A stretch of DNA of 64,000 nt from Oscillospiraceae bacterium (GCA_015066105.1 SVOY01000001.1:124001-188000); one strand, 5' to 3'. Positions 44,014-54,271 are shown, numbered from the stretch's first letter. Numbers and translations: made by a program. The notes: generated by a model not told the origin, from the sequence alone.

Positions 44014-44898
44014 ATGAAAGGTATAATTTTAGCCGGAGGCTCCGGCACAAGGCTTTATCCCCTTACAATGGTTATGTCAAAGCAGCTTCTTCCCGTTTAC
44101 GATAAGCCTATGATTTATTATCCTCTTTCCACGCTGATGCTTGCGGGGATAAGAGACATACTCATTATTTCCACCCCTCACGATTTGCCCAACTTCAAAA
44201 GGCTTCTTGGTGACGGCAGCAGTATCGGCCTTAACCTTACCTACGCAGAGCAGCCCTCTCCCGACGGCCTTGCCCAGGCCTTTCATATCGGTGAGGAGTT
44301 TATCGGCGACGATTGCTGTGCAATGGTTCTCGGCGACAATATCTTTTACGGCAACGGCTTCAGAAGGCTCCTTTTAAACGCCAAGGAAAAGGCGGAAAGG
44401 GGCATAGCCACCGTTTTCGGCTATTATGTTGATGACCCCGAGCGCTTTGGCGTTGTTGAGTTTGACAGTGAGGGCAGGGCGGTTTCCATTGAGGAAAAGC
44501 CGAAAAATCCAAAGTCAAATTACTGTGTAACGGGTCTTTATTTTTACGATAACAGAGTATGCCGCCTTGCAAAGAGCATAAAAAAGAGCGCAAGGGGTGA
44601 GTATGAAATCACCGACCTCAACGTGAAATATCTCGAGGCTGAAAGCCTTTCCGTTGAGCTTTTGGGCAGGGGCTTTGCCTGGCTTGATACGGGCACCGTT
44701 GACAGCCTTAACGATGCATCAGACTTTGTGAGAATGGTTGAAAAAAGGCAGTCCGTAAAAATTTCCGCCCCCGAGGAAATTGCCTTTATAAACGGCTGGA
44801 TAACAAAAGAAAAGCTGCTTGAGGCGGCTGAAAGATACGGCAAATCCGCCTACGGAGAGCACCTTAAAAAGGTTGCAATGGGAAAATATCATTACTGA
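44014..44898 (+). CDS. rfbA: glucose-1-phosphate thymidylyltransferase
   Basis: 294 residues, family length. Nucleotide-binding [11 protein letters not shown] at residues 8-18, then [12 protein letters not shown], both diagnostic of RfbA/RmlA. It makes dTDP-glucose, first step to dTDP-rhamnose. The usual rfbB, rfbC and rfbD genes are not next to it. Confidence 0.95.
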   Translation: MKGIILAGGSGTRLYPLTMVMSKQLLPVYDKPMIYYPLSTLMLAGIRDILIISTPHDLPNFKRLLGDGSSIGLNLTYAEQPSPDGLAQAFHIGEEFIGDDCCAMVLGDNIFYGNGFRRLLLNAKEKAERGIATVFGYYVDDPERFGVVEFDSEGRAVSIEEKPKNPKSNYCVTGLYFYDNRVCRLAKSIKKSARGEYEITDLNVKYLEAESLSVELLGRGFAWLDTGTVDSLNDASDFVRMVEKRQSVKISAPEEIAFINGWITKEKLLEAAERYGKSAYGEHLKKVAMGKYHY

Positions 44899-44913
44899 TA
44901 AGGAATTAAAAAA

Positions 44914-46185
44914 ATGAGAAAAAATACGTTCGATTGGTTCCGCCTTGACAATGCGGCAAAAATCTTCCCCGGTCAGAACACACGGGGATGGTCAAGCGTT
45001 TTCCGACTCGGTGCAGAGCTTAAGCAGGAGGTTGACCCCGAAATACTGCGCAAGGCCCTTGATAATACCCTTAAAAGAATACCGAGCTTCAACGTCCGCA
45101 TAAGAAAGGGTGCCTTCTGGTTCTATTTTGAAAAAAATCCCGGGCAAGCACCCATTATGCCCGATATAAATAATATCTGCTACCGTATAAGCTTCAAGGA
45201 GAATAACGGCTTCCTTTTCCGCCTTTATTACAGGGGCAGAAGAATAAACGTTGACGTTTATCACGCCCTTTGTGACGGCTACGGTGCGATTGTTTTCCTC
45301 GGCACTCTTGTCGGCGAATATCTCAGGCTTCAGGGTGAGGAGGTTGCCTACAACAATTTTGTTCTTGATACAAAAGAGCCGCCCCGTGAATCCGAGCTTG
45401 AGGACTCCTACAATAAATATGCCGACTCTAAGGCAAAATTCAAGCGGCCCGACAAGTGGGTATACCACTACCGCGGAACAAAAATGCCTATGCACAGGGC
45501 AAACTATACCATTGCGGAAATGCCCTTTGAGCAGGTGCACAGGCTTTCAAAAAGCTACGGCGTAACCGTTACTGAGTTTCTTGCCGCCCTTGTTATAGAC
45601 GTGCTTTACAGAAATCAGCTCAGCGAGGGTAAAACCCAAAAGGAAATAAGCGCACAGATACCCGTAAATCTGCGTAAGCCCTTCCCCTCAGAGACACTTC
45701 GTAACTTTGTGCTTTGCCTCAGAGTGGTGATTGACCCCACCCTCGGCGAATATACCTTTGAGGAAATTCTTCGCAGTGTCAGCCTTCAGCTTAAGCTTGC
45801 AAACGATAAAAAGCTCATCAATGCCCTTATGACGGAAAATCTGAAGCTTGAGCGTCATCCCGTGCTGAAATATCTGCCGCTGCCCGTTAAAAACCTGGGT
45901 GTAGGCATCAGCTTTGCAATCACCGCCGAGCAGACAACGAGCACCCTCGTTTCAAGCCTCGGCCTCATAAGCTTCCCCGACGAGGTCAGCCGGCATATTG
46001 AAAAGCTTTTGTTTTTCACCGGTGCGGGTATGGTCAACGGCACACGCTGTGCAACCCTTACCTTCAAGGATAAGCTGATGTTCTCTTTTTCAAACTGCTA
46101 TAAGGAAAGCGACCTTGAAAGAGAGTTTTATACCCGCCTTGTGAAAATGGGCGTACACGTAAAAATTGAAAGTAACAGAGATTGA
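44914..46185 (+). CDS. condensation/alcohol-acetyltransferase-like acyltransferase
   Basis: 423 residues. The motif H-A-L-C-D-G-Y-G near residue 115 matches the HHxxxDG-type catalytic site of the CoA-dependent acyltransferase/condensation superfamily, with a reduced first His. A Q-I-P-V-N-L-R-K segment near 248 fits the second subdomain. It likely acylates an alcohol or polymer hydroxyl. The next gene overlaps its end region and probably forms a unit with it. Confidence 0.78.
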   Translation: MRKNTFDWFRLDNAAKIFPGQNTRGWSSVFRLGAELKQEVDPEILRKALDNTLKRIPSFNVRIRKGAFWFYFEKNPGQAPIMPDINNICYRISFKENNGFLFRLYYRGRRINVDVYHALCDGYGAIVFLGTLVGEYLRLQGEEVAYNNFVLDTKEPPRESELEDSYNKYADSKAKFKRPDKWVYHYRGTKMPMHRANYTIAEMPFEQVHRLSKSYGVTVTEFLAALVIDVLYRNQLSEGKTQKEISAQIPVNLRKPFPSETLRNFVLCLRVVIDPTLGEYTFEEILRSVSLQLKLANDKKLINALMTENLKLERHPVLKYLPLPVKNLGVGISFAITAEQTTSTLVSSLGLISFPDEVSRHIEKLLFFTGAGMVNGTRCATLTFKDKLMFSFSNCYKESDLEREFYTRLVKMGVHVKIESNRD

Positions 46186-46195
46186 GGTGAATAAT

Positions 46196-46903
46196 ATGTC
46201 ATACTGCGTTAATTGCGGCGTTGAGCTTCACGAAAGTGCTGAAAAGTGCGTGCTTTGCGGCACCGCCGTTTTAAATCCGAATAATGTGGGCAAGGAAAAG
46301 CCGGAATCACCCTTTGCCCCCGAGCTCCATATACCCGAAAGCGTTTCACAGCGTTTTGTTGCTTATGTTATAAGCATGGTTATGCTTATCCCCAACATCG
46401 TCTGCCTTCTGTTCAACGCAACCCTTTTTAAGGATAGCTTCTGGTCACTTTATATTTTTGAAACAAGCTTTCTTGTATGGACCGTTTTCGTATTTCCCTT
46501 CTTCACAAAAAAGCGCAAGCCTTATCTTATGTGGGCCTTTGATACGGCGGTTGTGCTTTCTTACTTTTATTTCTTCTGGGCTATGGGCGACGGAACGAAT
46601 AATTGGTTCTTTACCGTTGCACTTCCCGTTGTTCTCACCGCAAGCGTGCAGATGCTCGTTTATATGCTCTGGGCGCTGGGTAAAAAAAGGCACGTGATTC
46701 TTAAAACCCTCCATCTTTTCATTGATTTTGCAATTTTTTCACTTATCAGCGGACTTGTGATTTCGGCAGGTCTCGGCTTTAAAATTGCGGGAATAATCGG
46801 TCTGATTGTTTTTGTTTCCTGCCTGTGCATAATCGGCTTTCTCGTTTACTGCTACAACAGCAAGAGTATGAGAAGATATTTGTCAAAAAGATTTTTTACC
46901 TGA
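46196..46903 (+). CDS. zinc-ribbon, multi-span membrane protein
   Basis: 235 residues from the ATG of M-S-Y-C-V-N-C-G with GAGGTG just upstream; an earlier ATG lies inside the acyltransferase gene. Two CxxC knuckles (C-V-N-C at 4-7, C-V-L-C at 22-25) are followed by about six membrane spans from residue ~58. I recognise this as a small uncharacterised membrane family, often beside acyltransferases (tentatively DUF6320). Gene order suggests a joint role with the preceding acyltransferase. Confidence 0.75.
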   Translation: MSYCVNCGVELHESAEKCVLCGTAVLNPNNVGKEKPESPFAPELHIPESVSQRFVAYVISMVMLIPNIVCLLFNATLFKDSFWSLYIFETSFLVWTVFVFPFFTKKRKPYLMWAFDTAVVLSYFYFFWAMGDGTNNWFFTVALPVVLTASVQMLVYMLWALGKKRHVILKTLHLFIDFAIFSLISGLVISAGLGFKIAGIIGLIVFVSCLCIIGFLVYCYNSKSMRRYLSKRFFT

Positions 46904-46915
46904 TGAGGTGTCAGC

Positions 46916-48727
46916 TTGAATAAGCAAGAGGTTCTTGAAAAATACTTCGGCTACAGTGAGTTCCGCGACGGGCAGGAGAAGCTGATTGATGCGGTGCTTT
47001 CGGGCAGGGATGCCTTCGGCATAATGCCCACGGGTGCGGGAAAATCCCTTTGCTACCAGGTGCCCGCAATGCTTTTGCCGGGGGTTACGGTTGTTATTTC
47101 ACCCCTTATCTCCCTTATGCAGGACCAGGTGAGTGCCCTCAACGAGTGCGGAATTCCCTCAGCCTTTTTAAACGCTTCAATGACGGCTCAAAAAATGAAT
47201 GCAACGGCCCGTGAGATAAAAAATGGCAGGGTGAAGCTTGTTTATGTTGCCCCCGAAAGGCTTGATACCCCGTTTTTTCTCTCCCTTTGCGCAGAAATTA
47301 CCGTAAGCCTTGTTGCCGTTGATGAGGCTCACTGCGTTTCACAGTGGGGACAGGATTTCCGCCCGAGCTATCTCAAAATACGCAGCTTTGTTGAAGGACT
47401 TGAAAAAAGGCCCGTTCTCTGCGCCTTTACCGCAACGGCAACCCCTAAGGTAAGGGATGATATAGAAAGACTTATCGGCCTTGAAAGCCCCGAAAAGCTT
47501 GTTACGGGCTTTGACAGAAAAAATCTCTATTTTGAAGCCGTTAAGCCGAAAAATAAGCGTGTTGCCCTCACAAGATATCTTGACCTTTATACGGGCAAAA
47601 GCGGAATAGTTTACTGCTCTTCACGCAAATGCGTTGAGGAGCTTTACGAATATCTTTCAGCTGAAAAGTATTCCGTGGCAAAATATCACGCAGGTATGTC
47701 TTCCGAGGAAAGAAGAAAAAACCAGGAGCTTTTTTCCTTTGACGAAAGGGAGATTATCATTGCAACCAACGCCTTCGGTATGGGTATTGATAAATCCAAC
47801 GTGGGCTTTGTCATTCACTATAATATGCCCGGTGACCTTGAAAGCTATTATCAGGAGGCGGGCAGGGCAGGCCGTGACGGCAAAAACGCCGACTGTATTC
47901 TTTTTTACGGCGGCGAGGATATACGGGTGCAGAAGTATTTCATCAACAATCCCGAGGATAATCCTCAACTTTCCGACGTGGAAAAAAGCAGACTCAGACA
48001 GCTTCGCCACCGCAAGCTTTCGGATATGCTTGCCTACTGTGAGAGTGAAGCCTGCCTTAGGAAGAATATGCTTTCCTATTTCGGCGAAAAAAGCGAAAGC
48101 TGCGGTAACTGCTCAGTGTGCACGGGGCTTAAAAGCAGTGAGGACGTAACTGTTTGTGCGCAGAAGATTTTTTCCTGCATAAAGCGCCTTAAGCAACAGG
48201 AAAAAAGGCAGACCGTCCGTGACGTGCTGAAGGGTAAGGCGGATAATTATATTACGGAAAAGGGCCTTGACGGCCTTAGCACCTTCGGTATTATGGATGA
48301 CGTTGCCGAAAGCGTAATTGACGGGCATATTGATTATTTCACCGAAAGAGGCTTCATCACCGTCGGTGAAGACGGAGCTCTTTCGCTCACCGCCAAATGC
48401 ACGGATGTGCTTAAAGGAAGCAAGCATTTAAGGCGTGAGACGGCAAAGAAAAGCACAAGGGCTCAGGCGCAGAGGCCCGACGTTCAGCTTTACGTAAGGC
48501 TCAGAAGCCTGAGAAGCGATTTCGCCAAAAGGGCCGGTGTTCCCGATTTTATAATTTTCACCGATGCAACGCTTCTTTCCTTGGCAAGGCATAAGCCGAA
48601 AAGTCTTGAGGAGTTTTCGAAAATTCCGGGTGTAAGTGCATCAAAGCTCAATAAATACGGCGTGATTTTTATAAGAGAAATCAACAAACATTGTGCTTTA
48701 AATATTGAAAAAAAGGAAATAAACTGA
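46916..48727 (+). CDS. recQ: ATP-dependent DNA helicase RecQ
   Basis: 603 residues, start TTG with GAGGTG 6 nt before it. Walker A P-T-G-A-G-K-S, D-E-A-H, and S-Q-W-G-Q-D-F-R-P are present, then a Cys-rich zinc region (C-R-K...C-G-N-C-S-V-C, ~380-405), winged helix and a C-terminal HRDC domain (~520-595). It unwinds DNA 3' to 5' in recombination repair. It precedes recJ, its classical partner. Confidence 0.96.
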   Translation: MNKQEVLEKYFGYSEFRDGQEKLIDAVLSGRDAFGIMPTGAGKSLCYQVPAMLLPGVTVVISPLISLMQDQVSALNECGIPSAFLNASMTAQKMNATAREIKNGRVKLVYVAPERLDTPFFLSLCAEITVSLVAVDEAHCVSQWGQDFRPSYLKIRSFVEGLEKRPVLCAFTATATPKVRDDIERLIGLESPEKLVTGFDRKNLYFEAVKPKNKRVALTRYLDLYTGKSGIVYCSSRKCVEELYEYLSAEKYSVAKYHAGMSSEERRKNQELFSFDEREIIIATNAFGMGIDKSNVGFVIHYNMPGDLESYYQEAGRAGRDGKNADCILFYGGEDIRVQKYFINNPEDNPQLSDVEKSRLRQLRHRKLSDMLAYCESEACLRKNMLSYFGEKSESCGNCSVCTGLKSSEDVTVCAQKIFSCIKRLKQQEKRQTVRDVLKGKADNYITEKGLDGLSTFGIMDDVAESVIDGHIDYFTERGFITVGEDGALSLTAKCTDVLKGSKHLRRETAKKSTRAQAQRPDVQLYVRLRSLRSDFAKRAGVPDFIIFTDATLLSLARHKPKSLEEFSKIPGVSASKLNKYGVIFIREINKHCALNIEKKEIN

Positions 48728-48770
48728 TATAATTATATATTATTAAATTTTTAAGGAGGGGATTGATAAA

Positions 48771-50807
48771 ATGAGCCGTAAAAAATGGGTAGTTAACGAA
48801 ATTGACAAGGCTCTCGCATGCGAAATTGCGGATAAATATGATATCGATCCCTTTGCTGCCCTTCTGCTCGTTTCAAGGGGGATAACCCGAAGCGATGAAA
48901 TTGAAGGCTTTTTTGCCTGCGAGACTCTGCTGTCCGACCCCTTCACCCTTAAGGATATGGATAAGGCCGTTGAACGCATAAGCGAGGCGATTGAAAATGA
49001 TGAAAAAATTGCCGTTTACGGCGATTACGATGCCGACGGCGTTACGGCAACAGCTCTTGTGTGCGAATATCTTAATATGAACGGCTGTAGGGTGGTACCC
49101 TATATTCCCGACAGAAACAGCGAGGGCTACGGCCTCAACTGCGAGGCAATCAGAAGCCTTTGTGAAGCGGGAGTGAGCCTTATCATCACCGTTGATAACG
49201 GTATTTCCGCCCTTGAAGAGGCAGAATACATAAAAGAGCTCGGTATGGACCTTGTTATAACCGACCACCACAAGGTCGGCAATGCTATCCCCGAGGCCGT
49301 GGCGGTTGTCAACCCTCACAGAGCCGACTGCCCCTCACGCTTCAAGCATTTTGCAGGCGTGGGTGTTGCCTTCAAGCTTGTTTCTGCCCTTTGCGGTGAC
49401 AGTGAGCAGGCACTTTCAATGTTTGCCGACCTTGTCACTATCGGCACAATAGGCGATATCGTTTCCCTCACGGGAGAAAACCGCCTTATTGTAAAAAAGG
49501 GCCTTGAGCTTCTTAATTCAGATACGGGCGTAGGCATTGAGCAGCTTAAAAGGGCTGCAGGCGTAAGCGAAAAAACAATGACAAGCTCCTCGGTGGCCTT
49601 TTCTCTTGTGCCGAGGATAAATGCCATAGGCAGAACGGGTCACGCCTCAAGGGCACTTGAGCTGCTTTTAAGCGAGGATTACGATAGTGCCGGTGAAATT
49701 GCGGCTGAAATTGACCGCTCCAATATAAGAAGGCAGGAGATTGAAAAGGAAATTACCCTTGAAGCTCAGCGGCAGATAGAGGAAAATCCCGATATGCTCA
49801 ACAACCGTGTACTCATTTTCTCAGGTGAAAACTGGCACGGCGGTGTAATCGGCATTGTTGCCGCAAGGCTTGTGCAGAAATACGGTAAGCCCTGCCTTGT
49901 TATAACCGATGACGGAAAGCAAGCAAAGGGCTCGGCAAGGAGCATTGACGGCTTTTCACTTTACGAGTGTGTCAGCAGTGCCGCAGACCTTCTTACCCAT
50001 TACGGCGGCCACGTGCTTGCCGCAGGCTTCGGAATGAAAAGCGAAAACCTTCCCGCATTTAAAAGGGCGGTGGAGGATTATGCAAAAACCGTTGAAATGC
50101 CCTTCCCGAGGCTTGAAATAGACTGCCGACTCCGCCCCGACTTCATTACGTCAGACATACTTGAGGTCATTGATTCCCTTGAGCCCTTCGGTGCGGGCAA
50201 TCCTCAGCCTATGTTCGGCCTTTTCGGTATGACCCTTACGGGTATTCAGCCCATCGGCGGCGGAAAGCATCTGCGCCTTAGCTTCAAAAAGGGCACGGCA
50301 AACGCAACGGGGCTTCTTTTCGGCGTTACGCAAAGGGATTTTGCATATAATACCGGCGACAGAGTTGACCTTGCCGTAAGGCTTGAAAGAAACGAATATA
50401 TGGGTCAGGTCAAGGTCAGCATATATATTAAAGAAATCCGTATGTCGGGTACGGATGACGAGCTTTATCTCAAAAGCATACGTCTTTACGAAAAAATTAT
50501 GCGTAAGGAAAGGCTTACATCCGCGCAGGCACGCTTTGCCCTTCCCGACAGACAGCAGATTGCCAACGTCTTCCGCTTTATCCGTGACTGCGGCGGCTGG
50601 ACTCACGATACGGATATTCTCTGCTACCGCTTAGGCGGTGACGGCAGTGATGCGGTGAGGGTGCTTATAGCCGTTGACGTGCTTTGCGAGCTTGGCATTT
50701 TCAGAAAGGAAGGGGAGAGCATCCTTCCCCACAATATGGAAAACAAGGTCAATCTTGAGGATTCGGCCCTTATGAAATATCTCAAAAACGCAGGAAAGGA
50801 GAGCTGA
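48771..50807 (+). CDS. recJ: single-stranded-DNA-specific exonuclease RecJ
   Basis: 678 residues. The DHH phosphoesterase motifs Y-G-D-Y-D-A-D-G near residue 82 and I-T-D-H-H near 163 are intact, and the DHHA1 part with G-G-H near 405 follows. RecJ degrades 5' single-stranded ends with RecQ. AAGGAGGGG precedes the ATG. The C-terminal ~100 residues are an extra domain seen in Clostridia RecJ. Confidence 0.95.
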   Translation: MSRKKWVVNEIDKALACEIADKYDIDPFAALLLVSRGITRSDEIEGFFACETLLSDPFTLKDMDKAVERISEAIENDEKIAVYGDYDADGVTATALVCEYLNMNGCRVVPYIPDRNSEGYGLNCEAIRSLCEAGVSLIITVDNGISALEEAEYIKELGMDLVITDHHKVGNAIPEAVAVVNPHRADCPSRFKHFAGVGVAFKLVSALCGDSEQALSMFADLVTIGTIGDIVSLTGENRLIVKKGLELLNSDTGVGIEQLKRAAGVSEKTMTSSSVAFSLVPRINAIGRTGHASRALELLLSEDYDSAGEIAAEIDRSNIRRQEIEKEITLEAQRQIEENPDMLNNRVLIFSGENWHGGVIGIVAARLVQKYGKPCLVITDDGKQAKGSARSIDGFSLYECVSSAADLLTHYGGHVLAAGFGMKSENLPAFKRAVEDYAKTVEMPFPRLEIDCRLRPDFITSDILEVIDSLEPFGAGNPQPMFGLFGMTLTGIQPIGGGKHLRLSFKKGTANATGLLFGVTQRDFAYNTGDRVDLAVRLERNEYMGQVKVSIYIKEIRMSGTDDELYLKSIRLYEKIMRKERLTSAQARFALPDRQQIANVFRFIRDCGGWTHDTDILCYRLGGDGSDAVRVLIAVDVLCELGIFRKEGESILPHNMENKVNLEDSALMKYLKNAGKES

Positions 50808-50809
50808 CA

Positions 50810-53008
50810 GTGGAGGATTACGAAAAAGATTATCACAAGCTGATAGAGGATTATCAGAACACATTTTCACCAAATGATATTGAAAAAATAAAAAAGGCCT
50901 ATGCCATTGCCTCTGAGGCACACTCAAACCAGAGGCGCCGCTCGGGTGAGCCCTATATTATGCACCCCGTGGCCGTTGCAAAAATTCTTGCGGATATGGG
51001 TATGGATGCCGAATCCGTTTGTGCGGCCCTTCTTCACGATGTTGTTGAGGATACGGAAACCACATCAGAGGAAATACGCAGTATGTTCGGCGAAAGCATT
51101 GAGCAGCTTGTTGACGGAGTAACAAAGCTCGGTCAGATTCCTCTTTCCGCAAGCAAGGAGGAGCAGCAGAGCGAAAACGTGCGCAAAATGTTCCTTGCAA
51201 TGTCAAGGGATATCCGCGTAATCATTATCAAGCTTGCCGACCGTGTGCATAATATGAGAACCCTTATGTTTATGCCCGAGGAAAAGCGCCGCTACAAGGC
51301 AAGGGAGACCCTTGAAATTTATGCACCCATTGCTCACCGTCTCGGTATCCGTGCCTTCAAGGATGAGCTTGAGGACCTTGCCATAAGCTATCTTGACCCC
51401 GTGGCCTATGACGAAATTGCAAAAAACCTTGAATCTCAGGGCGAATCGCGCCACACCTTCCTTGAAAACATCAAGTCCGAAATTCTTGAGCGCGTAAGGC
51501 AGGAGGTTCCCAACGTTCACATTGAGGGACGTATAAAATCCGTTCACGGCATTTACAGAAAAACCTATATGAAGGGCAGAACCTTCGACGAAATATACGA
51601 TATCTACGCAGTAAGGCTTATTGTTGACTCTGTTTACGAGTGCTACTGCTGTCTCGGCGTTATCCACGATATGTTCAACCCCATTCCGGGACGCTTCAAG
51701 GACTATATTTCAACGCCCAAGCCCAATATGTATCAGTCGCTTCACACCACCGTTATCGGCAGGGCAGGTGTGCCCTTTGAGGTGCAGATAAGAACCTGGG
51801 AAATGCACCACACCGCCGAGTACGGTATTGCCGCCCACTGGAAATACAAGCTTGGAATGAGCGGCAAGGCAAAGTTTGAGGAAAGGCTTTCCTGGATAAG
51901 GCAGCTTCTTGAAAATCAGCAGGACAGCGACGACGTTGAGGACATTGTAAAAACAATCAAAACCGATTTTATACCCGAGGAGGTATTTGCCTTTACCCCC
52001 AAGGGTGACGTTATCAGCCTTCCCATGGGCTCATGCATTATTGACTTTGCCTATGCCATTCACTCGGGTGTGGGCAACAAAATGATAGGTGCAAAGGTTG
52101 ACGGACGAATTTCAACCCTTGACCACAAAATCAACAACGGCGAAATTATTGAAATCCTTACAACCTCCTCGCGCGATAAGGGCCCGAGCCGGGACTGGAT
52201 AAAAATTGCAAAGACCTCCTCGGCAAGGACAAAAATCAAGGCCTGGTTCAAAAAGGAAAGGCGTGAGGAGAATATTATCGAGGGTAAGGCTGAGGTTGAG
52301 CGTGAGTTCAAGCGCAGCGGCATTACCCTGCCCGATAAGCAGATGGCAGAGCTTCTTATGAAGTTTGCCGAAAAGCAGCACTGCAACAGCCTTGACGATT
52401 TCTTTGCCGCAATAGGCTACGGCGGAGTTATACTTACAAATCTTCTCCCGAGAATCAAGGAGGAATATCAGAAGCTTGTCAAGGAAAGTCAGCCCCTTTC
52501 CGAAACCCCTGCCGAGGTTAAAACCGTGCCGCCCAAAAAGGCTGTGAAAAGCGCGGAGGGCATTATCATTGAGGGCATTGACAACTGCCTTGTCAAGTTC
52601 TCACGCTGCTGTGACCCTCTGCCCGGTGACGATATCATAGGCTTTATCACCCGCGGACACGGCGTTTCAATCCACACAAGAAAATGCACCAATGTGCCAA
52701 AGGATATTTCAAAGGCGGCAGAGCCGGAAAGGTGGATAAATGCCCGTTGGGATACAAAGGTAAACAACTCCTACCGTGTAACCCTTGCCGTTACCTGTAT
52801 GAACCGCGTGGGTATGCTTGCAGACCTTTCGGCGGTTATTGCAAATATGCACGTTATGATTCATTCAATCTTCACCAAGGATGCAAACGCAGGCAGAAGC
52901 ATTATCTATATGACAATTACCGTCAACGGCGCAGAGCACCTTAAGAGCGTCTGTGAAAAGCTTCATAAAATCAAGGGCGTTCTCACAACAGAAAGATCAG
53001 GTTTGTAA
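50810..53008 (+). CDS. relA: bifunctional (p)ppGpp synthetase/hydrolase
   Basis: 732 residues, GTG start 2 nt after recJ with AAAGGAGAG. Domains in order: HD hydrolase (H-P-V-A-V-A near 45, H-D-V-V-E-D near 70), synthetase (~230-350, with K-D-Y-I-S-T-P-K-P-N), TGS (~385-445), and a C-terminal ACT (~650-730). Full Rel/SpoT architecture, so it both makes and degrades the alarmone. recJ-relA-dtd is a common Firmicutes order. Confidence 0.96.
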   Translation: MEDYEKDYHKLIEDYQNTFSPNDIEKIKKAYAIASEAHSNQRRRSGEPYIMHPVAVAKILADMGMDAESVCAALLHDVVEDTETTSEEIRSMFGESIEQLVDGVTKLGQIPLSASKEEQQSENVRKMFLAMSRDIRVIIIKLADRVHNMRTLMFMPEEKRRYKARETLEIYAPIAHRLGIRAFKDELEDLAISYLDPVAYDEIAKNLESQGESRHTFLENIKSEILERVRQEVPNVHIEGRIKSVHGIYRKTYMKGRTFDEIYDIYAVRLIVDSVYECYCCLGVIHDMFNPIPGRFKDYISTPKPNMYQSLHTTVIGRAGVPFEVQIRTWEMHHTAEYGIAAHWKYKLGMSGKAKFEERLSWIRQLLENQQDSDDVEDIVKTIKTDFIPEEVFAFTPKGDVISLPMGSCIIDFAYAIHSGVGNKMIGAKVDGRISTLDHKINNGEIIEILTTSSRDKGPSRDWIKIAKTSSARTKIKAWFKKERREENIIEGKAEVEREFKRSGITLPDKQMAELLMKFAEKQHCNSLDDFFAAIGYGGVILTNLLPRIKEEYQKLVKESQPLSETPAEVKTVPPKKAVKSAEGIIIEGIDNCLVKFSRCCDPLPGDDIIGFITRGHGVSIHTRKCTNVPKDISKAAEPERWINARWDTKVNNSYRVTLAVTCMNRVGMLADLSAVIANMHVMIHSIFTKDANAGRSIIYMTITVNGAEHLKSVCEKLHKIKGVLTTERSGL

Positions 53009-53012
53009 TATT

Positions 53013-53468
53013 ATGAAAGCAGTAATTCAGCGAGTAACAAAGGCAAGCGTCACTGTAGACGGAAAAATCACGGGTCAGATAGGCACGGGCTTTCTTGTGC
53101 TTTTGGGCGTAATGCAGGAGGATACGGAAAAGGAAATGGAGCTTCTTGCAAAAAAGGTTGCGGAAATCCGTATCTTCACCGACGAAAACGACAAAATGAA
53201 TCTGTCCCTTGCTCAGGTTGACGGAGAGGTGCTTGCGGTTTCACAGTTCACCCTTTGTGCCGATATCAAAAAGGGCAGACGCCCCTCCTTTATTCCCTCG
53301 GCACCTGCCGAAAAGGCAAACAGACTTTACGAGGCCTTTTGCGACGAGCTTATCAAAAACGGGGTAAGAAAGGTTGAAAAGGGCATTTTCGGCGCCGATA
53401 TGAAGGTTGAGCTTCTTAACGACGGCCCCGTCACAATCATTATGAACACTGACGAATGGCTTAAGTAA
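53013..53468 (+). CDS. dtd: D-aminoacyl-tRNA deacylase
   Basis: 151 residues from the ATG of M-K-A-V-I-Q-R-V, which matches the family N-terminus; the longer open frame overlaps relA. The signature motifs S-Q-F-T-L near 80 and G-P-V-T-I near 138 are present. It hydrolyses D-aminoacyl-tRNA to keep D-residues out of proteins. Starts 4 nt after relA. Confidence 0.96.
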   Translation: MKAVIQRVTKASVTVDGKITGQIGTGFLVLLGVMQEDTEKEMELLAKKVAEIRIFTDENDKMNLSLAQVDGEVLAVSQFTLCADIKKGRRPSFIPSAPAEKANRLYEAFCDELIKNGVRKVEKGIFGADMKVELLNDGPVTIIMNTDEWLK

Positions 53469-53469
53469 A

Positions 53470-53640
53470 GTAGTCAGTAGTTAGTAGTCAGTGTTAGTAG
53501 TCAGTAGGCAGTAGGCAGTAGGCAGAGTGGTGCTTTGCAAGCCTTTTGCTACACCTGCTGTCACAGTTCATCATTCTTTGCGCCGTAAGGCGCACCCTGG
53601 CCCTCGGCCCTTGGCCCTTGGCCCTCTTACGGAGGTAACT
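53470..53640 (+). repeat. heptad arrays after dtd
   Basis: Eight or so 7-bp units (AGTAGTC, AGTAGGC) run from 53470 to about 53528, directly after the dtd stop. Then comes spacer with GCCGTAAGGC and a (GGCCCTT)n run at 53598-53628, ending at the MBL ribosome site. No terminator seen. Confidence 0.75.
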
Positions 53641-54270
53641 ATGCTTAAGCTTATAACCTTTTCCCCTGCAATGGTATATGCCAACTGTTATATTTTAAAG
53701 GATACCGAAAGCGGCGAGGCTCTTGTTGTTGACCCCGGCTGCTTCAACAGGCGTCTTGAAGCCATACTTAAGGATGAGGGCATCAGCTCACTTCGTTATA
53801 TTCTTCTTACTCACGGTCACTTTGACCATATTTCGGGTGTGGGCGACCTTCAGTCGGCTTACGGCGGCGAGGTGGTAATTCACCTTGAGGATGCGCCCTG
53901 CCTTCATAACCGTGACGAGTCCCTTGCCTCCAAATTTCATTTTTCACAGAATGAAGCAAGGGCTGACATCGTCCTTGACGGCGGTGAGGAGCTGAGCTTC
54001 GGCAATTACACAATAAAGGTGCTTCACACTCCCGGTCACACAAGGGGCAGTGTCTGCTATACTATTGACGGCCTTATGTTTTCAGGCGACACACTCTTTA
54101 AGGATACCGTCGGAAGAACGGATTTTCCCGGCGGAAGCTACGGGGAAATGATGCTTTCAATGAATAAGCTTGCGGCACTTGAAAAGGATTACACCGTTTA
54201 TCCCGGCCACGATGTGAGCACAACCCTCAAAAGGGAAAAGCGCTTTAACCCTTATATGAAAGGAATATAA
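53641..54270 (+). CDS. metallo-beta-lactamase-fold hydrolase
   Basis: 209 residues from the ATG of M-L-K-L-I-T-F preceded by ACGGAGGT; upstream in-frame codons lie in repeat DNA. The zinc motif H58-x-H60-x-D62-H63 is complete, with further ligands in H-T-P-G-H (~135) and G-D-T-L-F and P-G-H-D near the end. The pattern fits glyoxalase II-like hydrolases of small thioesters. Next gene starts 1 nt after. Confidence 0.88.
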   Translation: MLKLITFSPAMVYANCYILKDTESGEALVVDPGCFNRRLEAILKDEGISSLRYILLTHGHFDHISGVGDLQSAYGGEVVIHLEDAPCLHNRDESLASKFHFSQNEARADIVLDGGEELSFGNYTIKVLHTPGHTRGSVCYTIDGLMFSGDTLFKDTVGRTDFPGGSYGEMMLSMNKLAALEKDYTVYPGHDVSTTLKREKRFNPYMKGI

Positions 54271-54271
54271 A

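Noticed and set aside
53527-53640. N-terminal extension of the MBL hydrolase
   Set aside because: The extra residues are encoded by intergenic repeats; the ATG at 53641 has a proper ribosome site.
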